Counted from the first letter of the stretch, positions 7,901 through 14,810 are shown. The stretch: DNA of 21,484 nt from Chloroflexota bacterium (GCA_016210395.1 JACQUI010000218.1:1-21484), one strand, 5' to 3'. The notes: generated from the sequence alone by a model not told the origin. Program-made: numbers and translations.

Positions 7901-9647
7901 CACGCTGACCATCGCCGGCGCCACGGCCAACGCCATCCTGAGCGGCAGCGTTATGATCGAGGCCGAAGCCTCCGATCCCAGCGGCGCAGTTGTTGTGAGC
8001 GCGCTTCTGGACGGCGTGGCGCTGCCCCTGGCCATGTCCTCAACCCCCGGCGCCCTTTCGGCGACCATTGATACCTTGCTCCTGGCGGGCGGCCCCCATT
8101 CCCTGAAGATCGAAGCCGCCAGCCCCACGGGTCGCCTGGCTTCCAACCTGTTCACCGTGTTCGTGGACAACGCTATGCCCACCGCAGCCATCGTCGGCCC
8201 CATAGACGGCAGCAAAGTCTCCGGCGGCACCCTGCGGGTGCAGGCCGCGGACGACTGGGCAGTTGATGCAGTCGAGTACTCCGTGGACGGCGGCGCGTTC
8301 CGCTCCATGAGCCTCATCGCAGGCAACTGGGAGGCCAACATCACCAGCGGCTCCTTCTCCGATGGCGTCCACGGCATTCAGGTGCGCGCCATTGACAAGG
8401 CGGCCAAGGTGTCCAACCTGGCCATGATGAGCATGACAACCGACTTTACCATGCCGGTCAGCAACCTGCTCACCCCGAACCTGGCCGCGCCCGTTCTGGA
8501 GAGCGGCGTCGCGAACGTGCTGCAGCTCAGCGCTTCAGACAACACAACGCTTGAAGGCCTTACGGCCAAGTATCAGTTGTTCTTCCCGCCCGTAGGCGTG
8601 ATCCCGTCCTTCACCGGGCTGGAAATCGCCGTACAGTTCGATATTGCCCCGGTCCCCGTGGCCGCGGCTCCGAAGAATGACCTGACAGCGATGCCCACCG
8701 GCCTGCCCGCAGGCACCCGCGCGCTGATGGTTATCTTCGGCACGGTCACCGCTGTCTCCCCCGACGGCGAGTGGCAGATCGGCAGCCAGCCTGTCTTCGT
8801 GTACGAGAGCGCTGGTACCGGCTGCCGGGGAATTGGGGGCGGCTTGGGCTGCAGGACCGCTGCAGGCCCTCAGATTGGCGATCACGTCAAGATCGTTGCC
8901 TTCCGCTCCATCGAACCCGGCCCCATCGTGGCCGAGGTCATCCGGACCCTTGTTGCAGGTGCCAATGCCGTGGAGCCGGCTGTGATTGAGCCCCCGCTCT
9001 TCCTGCTCAACAGCACGGTAGAGTCTACAGGCAACCACCTGTGGAAGGTAGGCGGGCTGGAGTTCGTCGTTGACGAGCCTGGATTCAAAGCCATCATTGA
9101 CAAGAAGGCAGATGGGACGCCCCTTACTGTGGGAGACGCCGTCACCATGGAGTTCGACATCCCCCTGGGCGCTGTCGCTCCTGCGGCCAATCCCGCCGCC
9201 TGGCTGCAAATGGATATCAACGAGGCCAGCGGCCTTTGGGAGGCCACGTTCACTTCAACCCCCGTGGTGCTGGACACCCAGGGCTGGCTGTACGTGGATG
9301 TCATTGATGGCGCAGGCAACGTCAATAGCACCATCATGAAGGTAACCCTGGTGGCCAACGGCCGCGCATTCTCGCTGGCCGGCGGCACAACCGAAAGCGT
9401 CACCGGCAAGGTGACCATCGAGCCCACCGGCGTGACCAAGCCCAACCACATCGGCATCGAGTGGCACGGCACTGGCCTGCAGCCGGGCAAGACCTATACG
9501 CTGGAAGTCTCCGACGACCTGGGCAACGTGGTAACCGTCAGCTTCATCGCCAGCAGCGCTGGCACCGGAAACGTCCTCTTTGAGGCCGATACGGACATCG
9601 TTGACGAGTTCACTGCCACGCTCCAGGTGACGGGAGCAGGTTTCTAG
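4947..9647 (+). CDS. Giant surface lipoprotein of alternating Ig-like and fibronectin-III-like domains, ~1566 aa
   Basis: ATG 4947 is preferred because AGGAAAGG lies 8 nt upstream; a GTG at 4941 in the same frame would leave only 2 nt. The N-terminus is a lipoprotein signal: basic residues, a hydrophobic core, then lipobox LSAC with Cys33, followed by a Pro/Lys-rich tether. Then come an Ig-like domain (to about 146), two FN3-like domains (to about 335), four Ig/FN3 alternations with motifs such as SDDWGL-x-SVEYS, RAKDDAG and YYYR, then three consecutive Ig-like domains up to about residue 1170. Residues 1170-1415 are strand-rich, with a DUF5666-like segment (VIFGTVTAVSPDG) and a Cys pair. Residues 1419-1566 match the end of the peroxidase encoded at 9954-12809. 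I see no catalytic motif. It is probably an anchored scaffold or adhesin outside the membrane; binding partner unknown. Confidence 0.85.
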   Translation: MRKHGSHLQRLLARPASVVGLLTLSAFVALSACSKPPQKSPEPPRDTEPPTVSLMEPADQAMVNGALAIEVSAKDNRALKSVQYQIENVDGDWKSLSLDGQSNTYKHIWDPAGVPDGSYRMALRVEDQSGNIATTFSTIMVDNAPGAPVKIVQQTAAVPDNGGYVELVWEANSEPDVVEYNVYRSSSLDGPYALVTSTDKNYYREDGLSNGASYYYMVRAVDKAGHKSEAGTAMARPMDTKAPAISSLALAKLGTRSVDVLISTDEAASASIEYGATSEMGLSTEMDSLLNTSKSISLMDIEAGATYYYRVHVKDAAGNVSTSDVQKMRTLADKAPGVSITSHADKALVGGVMTLRASASDDWGLESVEYSVGGSEYRPMVWNGGAYVATIDTTTLSQDSYTIVARAKDDAGQVSTFPIDVTIDNKAPSLAGLVLSGIDRNMAEVRWSTNEPTLTRVEYGRSASLDKYAIASGSAATDHRSVMAGLDAGSKYFYRVRSTDVAGNETLSEVLSFETAPDLAPSVKIVSPSDGQSLGRSALFQVEASDDWKLMLVDYALDNGGYKSLQKDAATNLFFADIRTSDASNGSHVIKVRAKDDAGNVTERSLSLVFDNLAPAIGSVAATSVLRDSAEIAWSANEPNRGYIEYGLSAASLSSATPVSTNFVTSNKLVASGLQPDTTYYYRIHTEDAIGNAAVSSVFNFKTSPDIAPTLTIGSPSNNALLKDVVNMDIIARDDWALASVMYSVDGGAYIPLSVSADKAALDTKTIPDGAHSLDIRASDDRGQSAQSRLNIKVDNTKPVVSGLEVVVFDAGRADIVWNTSEPTVTRFDYGSSSALGGTKVEESFKTAHRINLADLTPGATYHFKVGGMDLAGNLCACEIFNFAMPNDLAPVSNMVSPVDMSAISGSITLQVNASDDWGLRAVEYSLDSGDFVPLVLNAANSMYEAALNTFSLTEGLHTISIRAKDSRAQMSLREISVSVDNLAPTLTIAGATANAILSGSVMIEAEASDPSGAVVVSALLDGVALPLAMSSTPGALSATIDTLLLAGGPHSLKIEAASPTGRLASNLFTVFVDNAMPTAAIVGPIDGSKVSGGTLRVQAADDWAVDAVEYSVDGGAFRSMSLIAGNWEANITSGSFSDGVHGIQVRAIDKAAKVSNLAMMSMTTDFTMPVSNLLTPNLAAPVLESGVANVLQLSASDNTTLEGLTAKYQLFFPPVGVIPSFTGLEIAVQFDIAPVPVAAAPKNDLTAMPTGLPAGTRALMVIFGTVTAVSPDGEWQIGSQPVFVYESAGTGCRGIGGGLGCRTAAGPQIGDHVKIVAFRSIEPGPIVAEVIRTLVAGANAVEPAVIEPPLFLLNSTVESTGNHLWKVGGLEFVVDEPGFKAIIDKKADGTPLTVGDAVTMEFDIPLGAVAPAANPAAWLQMDINEASGLWEATFTSTPVVLDTQGWLYVDVIDGAGNVNSTIMKVTLVANGRAFSLAGGTTESVTGKVTIEPTGVTKPNHIGIEWHGTGLQPGKTYTLEVSDDLGNVVTVSFIASSAGTGNVLFEADTDIVDEFTATLQVTGAGF
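5677..7902 (+). repeat. Four tandem ~555-bp FN3-Ig composite repeats inside the lipoprotein gene
   Basis: Composite units start near 5677, 6230, 6796 and 7345 and end near 7902. Each encodes an FN3-like domain (marked by ST-x-E, EYG, YYYRVH/YFYRVR and DLAP-like linkers) followed by an Ig-like domain (SDDW, then DN-x-AP at the end). Unit lengths are about 550-566 bp, and protein conservation is clear although the DNA has diverged. Confidence 0.75.
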
Positions 9648-9661
9648 TCTCGACCCATGTG

Positions 9662-9690
9662 GGGGGCGGCCGGCCCAGCCGGCCGCCCCC
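9662..9690 (+). terminator. GC-only hairpin after the giant lipoprotein gene
   Basis: 13-bp perfect stem 9662-9674 with 9678-9690 (GGGGGCGGCCGGC arm), 3-nt loop CCA, followed by TTGACC. It starts 15 nt after the stop codon. The tail is poor in T, so termination is inferred from placement. Confidence 0.65.
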
Positions 9691-9710
9691 TTGACCACCA
9701 ATGGCAAGTA

Positions 9711-9780
9711 CCCGTAGGGGCGGACCCGTGTGTCCGCCCACCCAGAGGACGGGGCAGACACCCAGGTCTGCCCCTACGGG
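9711..9780. repeat. Composite GTAGGGGC element with two internal hairpins
   Basis: Outer 11-bp inverted repeat CCCGTAGGGGC (9711-9721) with GCCCCTACGGG (9770-9780). Inside, GGGCGGAC (9718-9725) pairs with GTCCGCCC (9732-9739), and GGGGCAGAC (9751-9759) pairs with GTCTGCCCC (9766-9774). The outer and inner pairings overlap, so they are alternatives. It looks like two palindromes of the family fused head to head. Confidence 0.75.
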
Positions 9781-9953
9781 TACACCAAAGCCTGCATCCT
9801 GCCCTCCCTTGCCGCAGGCATTTGTAGTGCGACTCAAACAAACAAGGCGCTCGTGTGCTGCCGGGCACACGGTGCAGCCGGTTCACCGCTACGGTTTTCC
9901 CATAGAGGTTCTCCTCCACACCGTCCCTTTATGCATACGGAGGTTCGTTACTC

Positions 9954-12809
9954 ATGCGCGCTGTCAAACACATCAAGCAGGCGCTGGCTGCCCGGAAAGC
10001 CCTGGTAGCCGTGGGGCTGGGGGCGGCCCTGTTCCTGGCGCTTGCTGCCAATTCCCTGGTCGCCCAGGTGGTTATTCCTCCTGACCCGCCCGCCCCACTG
10101 GGTTCGCTCAAGACTGTCCCTATCGCTGAGCCGTCAAACCTCGGCGAGTTCGTCCAGGACAAAAGCGCCGCCATCAAGCTCGGCAAGGCGCTGTTCTGGG
10201 ACGTGCAGGTTGGCGGCGATGGGCAGACGGCCTGCGCCACCTGCCACTTCAAGGCAGGCACGGATGGCCGCGACAAGAATACGCTCAACCCTGGGCAGGG
10301 CGGCGTCTTCACGGTCGGCGGGCCAAACCATCTGCTCACGGCAAGCGACTTTCCATTCACCAAGTACGTTGACGCCCGCGACCCGAACTCGCTCAGGTTG
10401 TCCGACGCCAACGACATCACGGGCGCGCAGGGCGTGACCCAGTCTAAGTTCTGGAACGTCGTCCCTGGAAGCGCAGCGGACAACTGCACCAACACGCCCA
10501 GCTCCGTGTTTCACGTGGGCTCGGTCAACGTGCGCCAGGTGACCGGCCGCAACACGCCCACGGCCATCAACGCCGTCTTCAACTTCCGCAACTTCTGGGA
10601 TGGCCGCGCCAACAACGACTTCAACGGCGTGAACCCCTTCGGCCAGCGCGACCCCGATGCGGGCGTCTGGAAGAGCGTGGACGGCTCGCTGAAGAAGGTC
10701 GCCGTGGTCATCCCTCTCTCCAGCCTCGCATCCCAAGCAGTCGGCCCGCCCAACAACGAGGTAGAGATGTCCTGCATGGGCAGGATTTTCACCGAGCTGG
10801 GCGCGAAGCTGCTCGACCCGGGCATCACGCCCTTGGGCATGCAGGAAGTGCATCCCAGCGACAGCGTGCTTGGCCCCATTGCCGGCAGCACCGCCACGCC
10901 GGGGGCGCCTGGCCTCACCGTTTCCTATGCGGACCTGGTGAAGCAGGCGTTCAAGCCGGAGTACTGGGACTCCACAACCAACGTTGCCATGCCCCAGGGC
11001 GTCTTCCCCCAGATGGATGCCAACTTCTCCCTGTTCTTCGGCCTGGCAATCCAACTGTACGAGTCCACGCTGGTCTCGGACGATAGCCCCTTCGACCAGT
11101 ACATGGATGGGAATCCCACGGCCCTCACGCCGCACCAGAAGGAGGGCCTGACGGTCTTCCAGAGCACGGGCATGTGCATCTTCTGCCACAGCGGGCCCGA
11201 GTTCACCAACGCATCCGTCCGCAACGTGACCAACGAGCGGCTGGAGCGAATGATCCTGGGCGATGGCGGCTGCGGCGTGTACGACAACGGTTTCTATAAC
11301 ATCGGCGTGCGGCCAACTGCGGAAGACCTGGGTGTCGGCGGGACGGACCCCTTCGGCAACCCACTGTCCGAGACAGGCATGGCCATGCTGGGCAAGTTCA
11401 CCCAGACGACGCTTATGCCGGCGTTGGGAATCATCCCCCAGTGCGACACGCGCGCCAACGTCAACGGCGCGTTCAAGACGCCGACCCTGCGCAACGTAGA
11501 GCTGACCGGCCCGTATTTCCACAACGGCGGCAAAGCGACGCTGCGGCAGGCGGTGGAGTTCTACGTCCGCGGCGGCGACTTCCGCCAGGAGAACCGCGCC
11601 GAGATGGACCCGGACTATGACCTGATGAAGCTCAATGAGGCCAATGTGGTGGCCCTGGTGGACTTCTTGATGTCCCTGACCGATGAGCGCGTCCGGTGGC
11701 AACAGGCGCCATTCGATCACCCCGCCCTGTGCGTGCCCAACGGGCACGTGGGCGATGAAGTTGCCGTCACGGAGACCGCGCCCGGCAGCGGCATCGCCGC
11801 CGACAGCATGATGTGCATTCCTGCCGTGGGCGCAGGAGGCGCAGCGGAGCCCTTCGGCACGTTCATGGGGCTGGACCCTTTCATGGGCGAGGACATGCCC
11901 CCGGCGGTCGTGCCCGGCATCGCGGCCACGGGCGCCATTATGGCCACGCCGTTCACCCTGCAGGCGCAGGCCACAGACGACCTGGGGCTGGACGCAGTGG
12001 AGCTCTCAGTGGAAGGCGGCGCCTACCAGCCGATGTCCCTTAACGGGGCCACGGGTCTGTACGAGGGCCTGGTGGACACCCCAGGCATTGCCGATGGGAC
12101 AGTAGTTACCATCACCGTGCGCGCCACGGACAACAGCGGGCGCGCGGCGCTCTCCAGCGTGACTGTCACCGTGAACAACGGCGGCCCGCTGGTGACGGTG
12201 GGCGGGCCTGCTTCAAGCGGCGCGCTTGTGGCGGGGCAGACCCACACACTGCAGGTAGACGCACAGGACTCCGGCTCCGGCGTAACGGGTGTGGAGTGGG
12301 ACATCGAGATGCCCGGGGGCCTGAGCGTTCTGGCATGGAGGCCCATGATCCTCAACGCAAGCACCGGCCTCTGGGAGGCCGACGTGACCACTCCGCCGGT
12401 GCTCCACGCAGCTGAGGGGTCGCTAGTGATCGCCGCCACCGACGGTTCGGGCAAGCGGCGTGAGGCGGGCAGGCCGCTGGCCATCGCGCCCAACGGGCAG
12501 ACGGTGGTTGTCCAGAGCGCGACAGGCGGGCAGGTGACCGCAATGGCGACAATCGAGGCGCTGGGCAAGGGCGGGTCGGACCGCATAGGCCTGGAGCTGG
12601 TCGGCAGCGGCCTGGCGCGCGGCGCGGCGTACCGGTTGTTCATCAGCGGCACGGTCAGCATGACGCTGACGATGACTGCCGACGCCACAGGTAGCGGTAG
12701 GGTCATGGCGGACATCGACACGACCGCAACCGACGAGTTTGCGCTGCAGCTTACCATAGCGGGGCCAGGGTTCGAGGCCCCCGCGGATGACAAGGGAGGG
12801 CTAGGATAG
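9954..12809 (+). CDS. Di-heme cytochrome c peroxidase (MauG/CcpA type) fused to Ig-like domains, 951 aa
   Basis: Start at ATG 9954 with GGAGG 10 nt upstream. Residues 1-38 are an export signal with hydrophobic core and LVAQ end. Two c-type heme sites are visible: CATCH at residues 94-98 and CIFCH at 408-412. Family landmarks are NTPTAINAVFN, FWDGRA, a GPYFHNGG motif with following TLRQAVEFY, and LVDFLMSL, which place it in the bacterial di-heme peroxidase/MauG superfamily. These enzymes reduce peroxide or perform heme-based oxidations outside the cytoplasm. The distance between hemes (about 310 residues) is far longer than in ordinary CcpA enzymes, so there is a large insertion. After about residue 640 the protein continues with Ig-like domains (ATDDLGLDAVELS) and the C-terminal region shared with the lipoprotein (about 795-940). 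Heme attachment would need cytochrome c maturation; a ccmE-like gene lies at 14877-15353. Confidence 0.88.
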   Translation: MRAVKHIKQALAARKALVAVGLGAALFLALAANSLVAQVVIPPDPPAPLGSLKTVPIAEPSNLGEFVQDKSAAIKLGKALFWDVQVGGDGQTACATCHFKAGTDGRDKNTLNPGQGGVFTVGGPNHLLTASDFPFTKYVDARDPNSLRLSDANDITGAQGVTQSKFWNVVPGSAADNCTNTPSSVFHVGSVNVRQVTGRNTPTAINAVFNFRNFWDGRANNDFNGVNPFGQRDPDAGVWKSVDGSLKKVAVVIPLSSLASQAVGPPNNEVEMSCMGRIFTELGAKLLDPGITPLGMQEVHPSDSVLGPIAGSTATPGAPGLTVSYADLVKQAFKPEYWDSTTNVAMPQGVFPQMDANFSLFFGLAIQLYESTLVSDDSPFDQYMDGNPTALTPHQKEGLTVFQSTGMCIFCHSGPEFTNASVRNVTNERLERMILGDGGCGVYDNGFYNIGVRPTAEDLGVGGTDPFGNPLSETGMAMLGKFTQTTLMPALGIIPQCDTRANVNGAFKTPTLRNVELTGPYFHNGGKATLRQAVEFYVRGGDFRQENRAEMDPDYDLMKLNEANVVALVDFLMSLTDERVRWQQAPFDHPALCVPNGHVGDEVAVTETAPGSGIAADSMMCIPAVGAGGAAEPFGTFMGLDPFMGEDMPPAVVPGIAATGAIMATPFTLQAQATDDLGLDAVELSVEGGAYQPMSLNGATGLYEGLVDTPGIADGTVVTITVRATDNSGRAALSSVTVTVNNGGPLVTVGGPASSGALVAGQTHTLQVDAQDSGSGVTGVEWDIEMPGGLSVLAWRPMILNASTGLWEADVTTPPVLHAAEGSLVIAATDGSGKRREAGRPLAIAPNGQTVVVQSATGGQVTAMATIEALGKGGSDRIGLELVGSGLARGAAYRLFISGTVSMTLTMTADATGSGRVMADIDTTATDEFALQLTIAGPGFEAPADDKGGLG

Positions 12810-12842
12810 GCGCGACTGCCCGACAATAGCTAGGCGAAAGGG

Positions 12843-12884
12843 AGAGGGCCAGCCCCGGTGGTGGGGCTGGCCCTCTTGTTTGTT
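12843..12884 (+). terminator. Rho-independent terminator of the peroxidase gene
   Basis: 14-bp perfect stem (12843-12856 with 12863-12876, AGAGGGCCAGCCCC arm), loop GGTGGT, followed by TGTTTGTT. It lies 33 nt after the stop codon. The minus-strand gene ending at 12944 converges on it and may also use it. Confidence 0.85.
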
Positions 12885-12943
12885 GACGAGGGCAAAATGA
12901 ACGCAGACGCGGCGTTCTCATGCCCCAAGCCTATCTGCCCATG

Positions 12944-13684
12944 TCAGCCAACGGCCTGATAGCAGGCACGGCACAGGGGCTTCGCGTAGGTGGTTTCAAC
13001 GGCTCTCCCACACCGGTGGCAGAAGCGTTCCCCATAGTCTGGGTCCTGGTAGCGGTTCCACGCCCTGAAGCAGTCAGGGCAAAGGGGTCTATCTGGATTG
13101 TACTCAACCGTCTTCTGGCAGCGAATGCACCTGCCTCCTGTGCTGGCCACTTTGGGCGTATCCCACGCCTTGCTAGCCATAGAAGCTGAAGGTTGAGGGC
13201 GAATCTGTTTCTGAGAGGATGGTGTTGGGGCCGCAGCAGACCGCTGTGCCGACAGGAGGCGCTCCTCCCCGGTTCGAATCAGGCGTTGCGCCTCGGTCAG
13301 GGCCTCGCCATAGAGAACAGCGTCTTCCTCTTTCGTAAGATATATCCCCATCTCATTGTTGTTTACCTGGCTGAACTCATAGAGGTTCATTGAAGTGATG
13401 ATTGCCCCGTTTTCGTTCATGTAGCACTTGGCATGCAGGTTCTCCAGGAAATAGGTGCGAATCGACTGCCGACTACCAAGCCAACTGGTCACCTGTGGCG
13501 CAGGCTCACTCTTGCCGCAGACGATGCGAATGTCGGTTTTCATCCTATCCTGGTCTTCAAGCAACTCTCTAATGCGATCGCTGAACTGCAGAAACGGACT
13601 GATGAGGTAAAGGCGCTCCCTTGTTTGTTTGATCAGCTCTTCAAGATGGTAGTTAGTGCCGCTGGTGTTCAGGAACTTTGCCAT
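12944..13684 (-). CDS. Phospholipase-D-like protein with two C-terminal zinc ribbons, 246 aa
   Basis: Residues 1-140 form a single PLD-like domain: YLISPFLQ near the start, then LHAKCYMNE (His84, Lys86) and ITSMNLYEFS. The HxKx4D signature has Glu91 where Asp is usual; one motif per chain means an active site would need a dimer, as in other single-HKD proteins. Residues 140-180 are a Ser/Ala/Pro linker. The C-terminus carries two four-cysteine ribbons of identical spacing (CxxC-x12-CxxC): Cys186/189/202/205 and Cys222/225/238/241. No signal peptide, so cytoplasmic. It may be a nuclease or nucleic-acid binding protein, but the substrate is not evident. Start supported by GGAGTGAG upstream of ATG 13684. 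It follows the sigma gene after 79 nt on the same strand and could be co-transcribed. Confidence 0.8.
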   Translation of the reverse strand: MAKFLNTSGTNYHLEELIKQTRERLYLISPFLQFSDRIRELLEDQDRMKTDIRIVCGKSEPAPQVTSWLGSRQSIRTYFLENLHAKCYMNENGAIITSMNLYEFSQVNNNEMGIYLTKEEDAVLYGEALTEAQRLIRTGEERLLSAQRSAAAPTPSSQKQIRPQPSASMASKAWDTPKVASTGGRCIRCQKTVEYNPDRPLCPDCFRAWNRYQDPDYGERFCHRCGRAVETTYAKPLCRACYQAVG

Positions 13685-13763
13685 CTACTCACTCCAGTGT
13701 TCTGTGTCTACTGGTTGCCGCAGCCAGAGGTCATAGGCAACACAGGTGCTTCAACCTTCGTCC

Positions 13764-14351
13764 TTACCGCTTTCCCCCAGGCACGGCCAGGTAGTCCTGC
13801 AAGTGCTTGCGCAGCAGCACCCGCCCACGATGCAACCGCGCTTTCAAGGCGGGGACGGTGACCTCCAGGGCCTGGGCTGCCTCTTCATTGGAGAGGCCCT
13901 GCACGTCGCGCAGCACAACGGCGGCCCGCAGGTCGTTGGGCAGCAGCGATAAGCCTTCCTCCAGCTTGCCCCGCAGCTCTCCGCTCACTGCCGACTGCTC
14001 CGGATTCTGCGTCCAGTCCACAATCTCCCTGTCCTCCACGCCCCCCTGGACAAGCATGCGCTCGCGCTTGTCCTTCCTGGCCCGCATGAGGCTGCGGTTG
14101 ACCGTGATGCGGTAGAGCCACGTGGACACCTGCGAGTCGCCGCGAAACCGGTCCCAGGCGCGGAAGGCGTCCATGAACGCCTCCTGGGTCACGTCCTGGG
14201 CTTCAGTGGGGTTGCTGGTCATGCGCAGGGCAACGTTGTAGACGAAGTCGCCGTAGCGTTCCACCACCTCTTCAAACGTCGTGGGCTTTTCAGTGCTCAT
14301 GTGGCCGTCAGCGAATAGGTGCAGAATAGGGCTCTGCGCTTCCAGGCTCAT
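13764..14351 (-). CDS. ECF-family RNA polymerase sigma factor, 195 aa
   Basis: Region sigma-2 spans about residues 25-95, with ERYGDFVYNVALRM, the DVTQEAF motif and STWLYRITVNRS, typical of extracytoplasmic-function sigma factors. Region sigma-4 spans about 130-185 (LPNDLRAAVVLRDVQGLS, then EAA...VPALKARLHRGR, a helix-turn-helix for the -35 box). The protein directs RNA polymerase to a stress- or signal-specific regulon. An alternative start at Met18 (14300) would give a more typical short N-terminus; neither start has a clear ribosome-binding site, and the longer one is kept because the predicted transcript start lies just upstream. The likely antagonist is the divergent zinc protein at 14538-14810. 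What it responds to is not visible in the sequence. Confidence 0.9.
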   Translation of the reverse strand: MSLEAQSPILHLFADGHMSTEKPTTFEEVVERYGDFVYNVALRMTSNPTEAQDVTQEAFMDAFRAWDRFRGDSQVSTWLYRITVNRSLMRARKDKRERMLVQGGVEDREIVDWTQNPEQSAVSGELRGKLEEGLSLLPNDLRAAVVLRDVQGLSNEEAAQALEVTVPALKARLHRGRVLLRKHLQDYLAVPGGKR

Positions 14352-14380
14352 CGCGCAATCAGGGTCGGCAGTCCACAGAT

Positions 14381-14409
14381 ACAGTAGCCTTCCAGGATAT
14401 GGGTGTCAA
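14381..14409 (-). promoter_or_regulatory. Promoter of the sigma factor gene
   Basis: Read on the minus strand: TTGACA (14409-14404), 17-nt spacer, TACTGT (14386-14381). The -35 is consensus and the spacing ideal for the housekeeping sigma factor. The transcript would begin near 14374, about 23 nt before the start at 14351. Confidence 0.65.
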
Positions 14410-14493
14410 TGCGCCAGGCGGTGAACCGAATCGTGGTGGGTGGCGCTGCATCTAATCTCTTGAGATGAAGCATAAAAGCAGGCCCGCAATGAG

Positions 14494-14522
14494 TTGTCTG
14501 AAGCCTGCGATGCTCCTACAAT
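14494..14522 (+). promoter_or_regulatory. Promoter of the anti-sigma gene
   Basis: TTGTCT (14494-14499), 17-nt spacer, TACAAT (14517-14522). Transcription would start near 14529, leaving a leader of only about 9 nt before the ATG at 14538, so the mRNA may be nearly leaderless. This agrees with the lack of a clear ribosome-binding site there. Confidence 0.6.
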
Positions 14523-14537
14523 AACCCAGAGACCGCT

Positions 14538-14810
14538 ATGAACCAGGAATCCGCTTACGGGCACAGCGCAGCCTCCCAACACACAGGATGCAGGGAGCTG
14601 TTCGAACGCGCCTCCGAGTACTTGGAAGTCAGCCTGACGCCAGAGGAAATAGACCACCTCCGGCGGCATCTGGATGCGTGCCGCAACTGCAGGAGCTTCG
14701 TGGCTACGTTGCAGGAGACCATCTCCCTGCTCAAGACACTCCCATCAAAGACCCTTCCGCCGGACCTCAAGGCCAGGCTGCTCCAGGCCTGCAAAGAGGC
14801 GACTGCGTAG
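14538..14810 (+). CDS. Small zinc-binding anti-sigma factor (zf-HC2 type), 90 aa
   Basis: The core HLDACRNC gives the HxxxCxxC zinc signature (His44, Cys48, Cys51), and Cys18 in the preceding helix (TGCREL) can be the fourth ligand. This is the fold of ZAS-type anti-sigma domains that hold ECF sigma factors inactive and release them on a redox or envelope signal. The protein ends soon after the domain and has no membrane segment, so it should be a cytoplasmic soluble regulator, as in RsrA-like redox-sensing forms. It is divergent from the sigma gene at 13764-14351, not downstream of it as in most pairs, and the two genes have separate promoters. The pairing is inferred from proximity. Confidence 0.82.
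   Translation: MNQESAYGHSAASQHTGCRELFERASEYLEVSLTPEEIDHLRRHLDACRNCRSFVATLQETISLLKTLPSKTLPPDLKARLLQACKEATA

Larger units (their letters stand above)
9648..9953. other. Intergenic region with terminator and composite palindrome
   Basis: About 306 bases. It holds a GC-rich hairpin (9662-9690), a 70-nt composite GTAGGGGC element (9711-9780), a small hairpin (GTGTGC 9853-9858 with GCACAC 9865-9870) and the ribosome-binding site CGGAGG just upstream of 9954. I found no convincing promoter pair and no gene. Confidence 0.5.

Noticed and set aside
10134..11747. 537-codon minus-strand open frame opposite the peroxidase
   Set aside because: Shadow of the cytochrome peroxidase gene; rich in His/Val/Ala/Gly from complementary codons and without recognisable domains.
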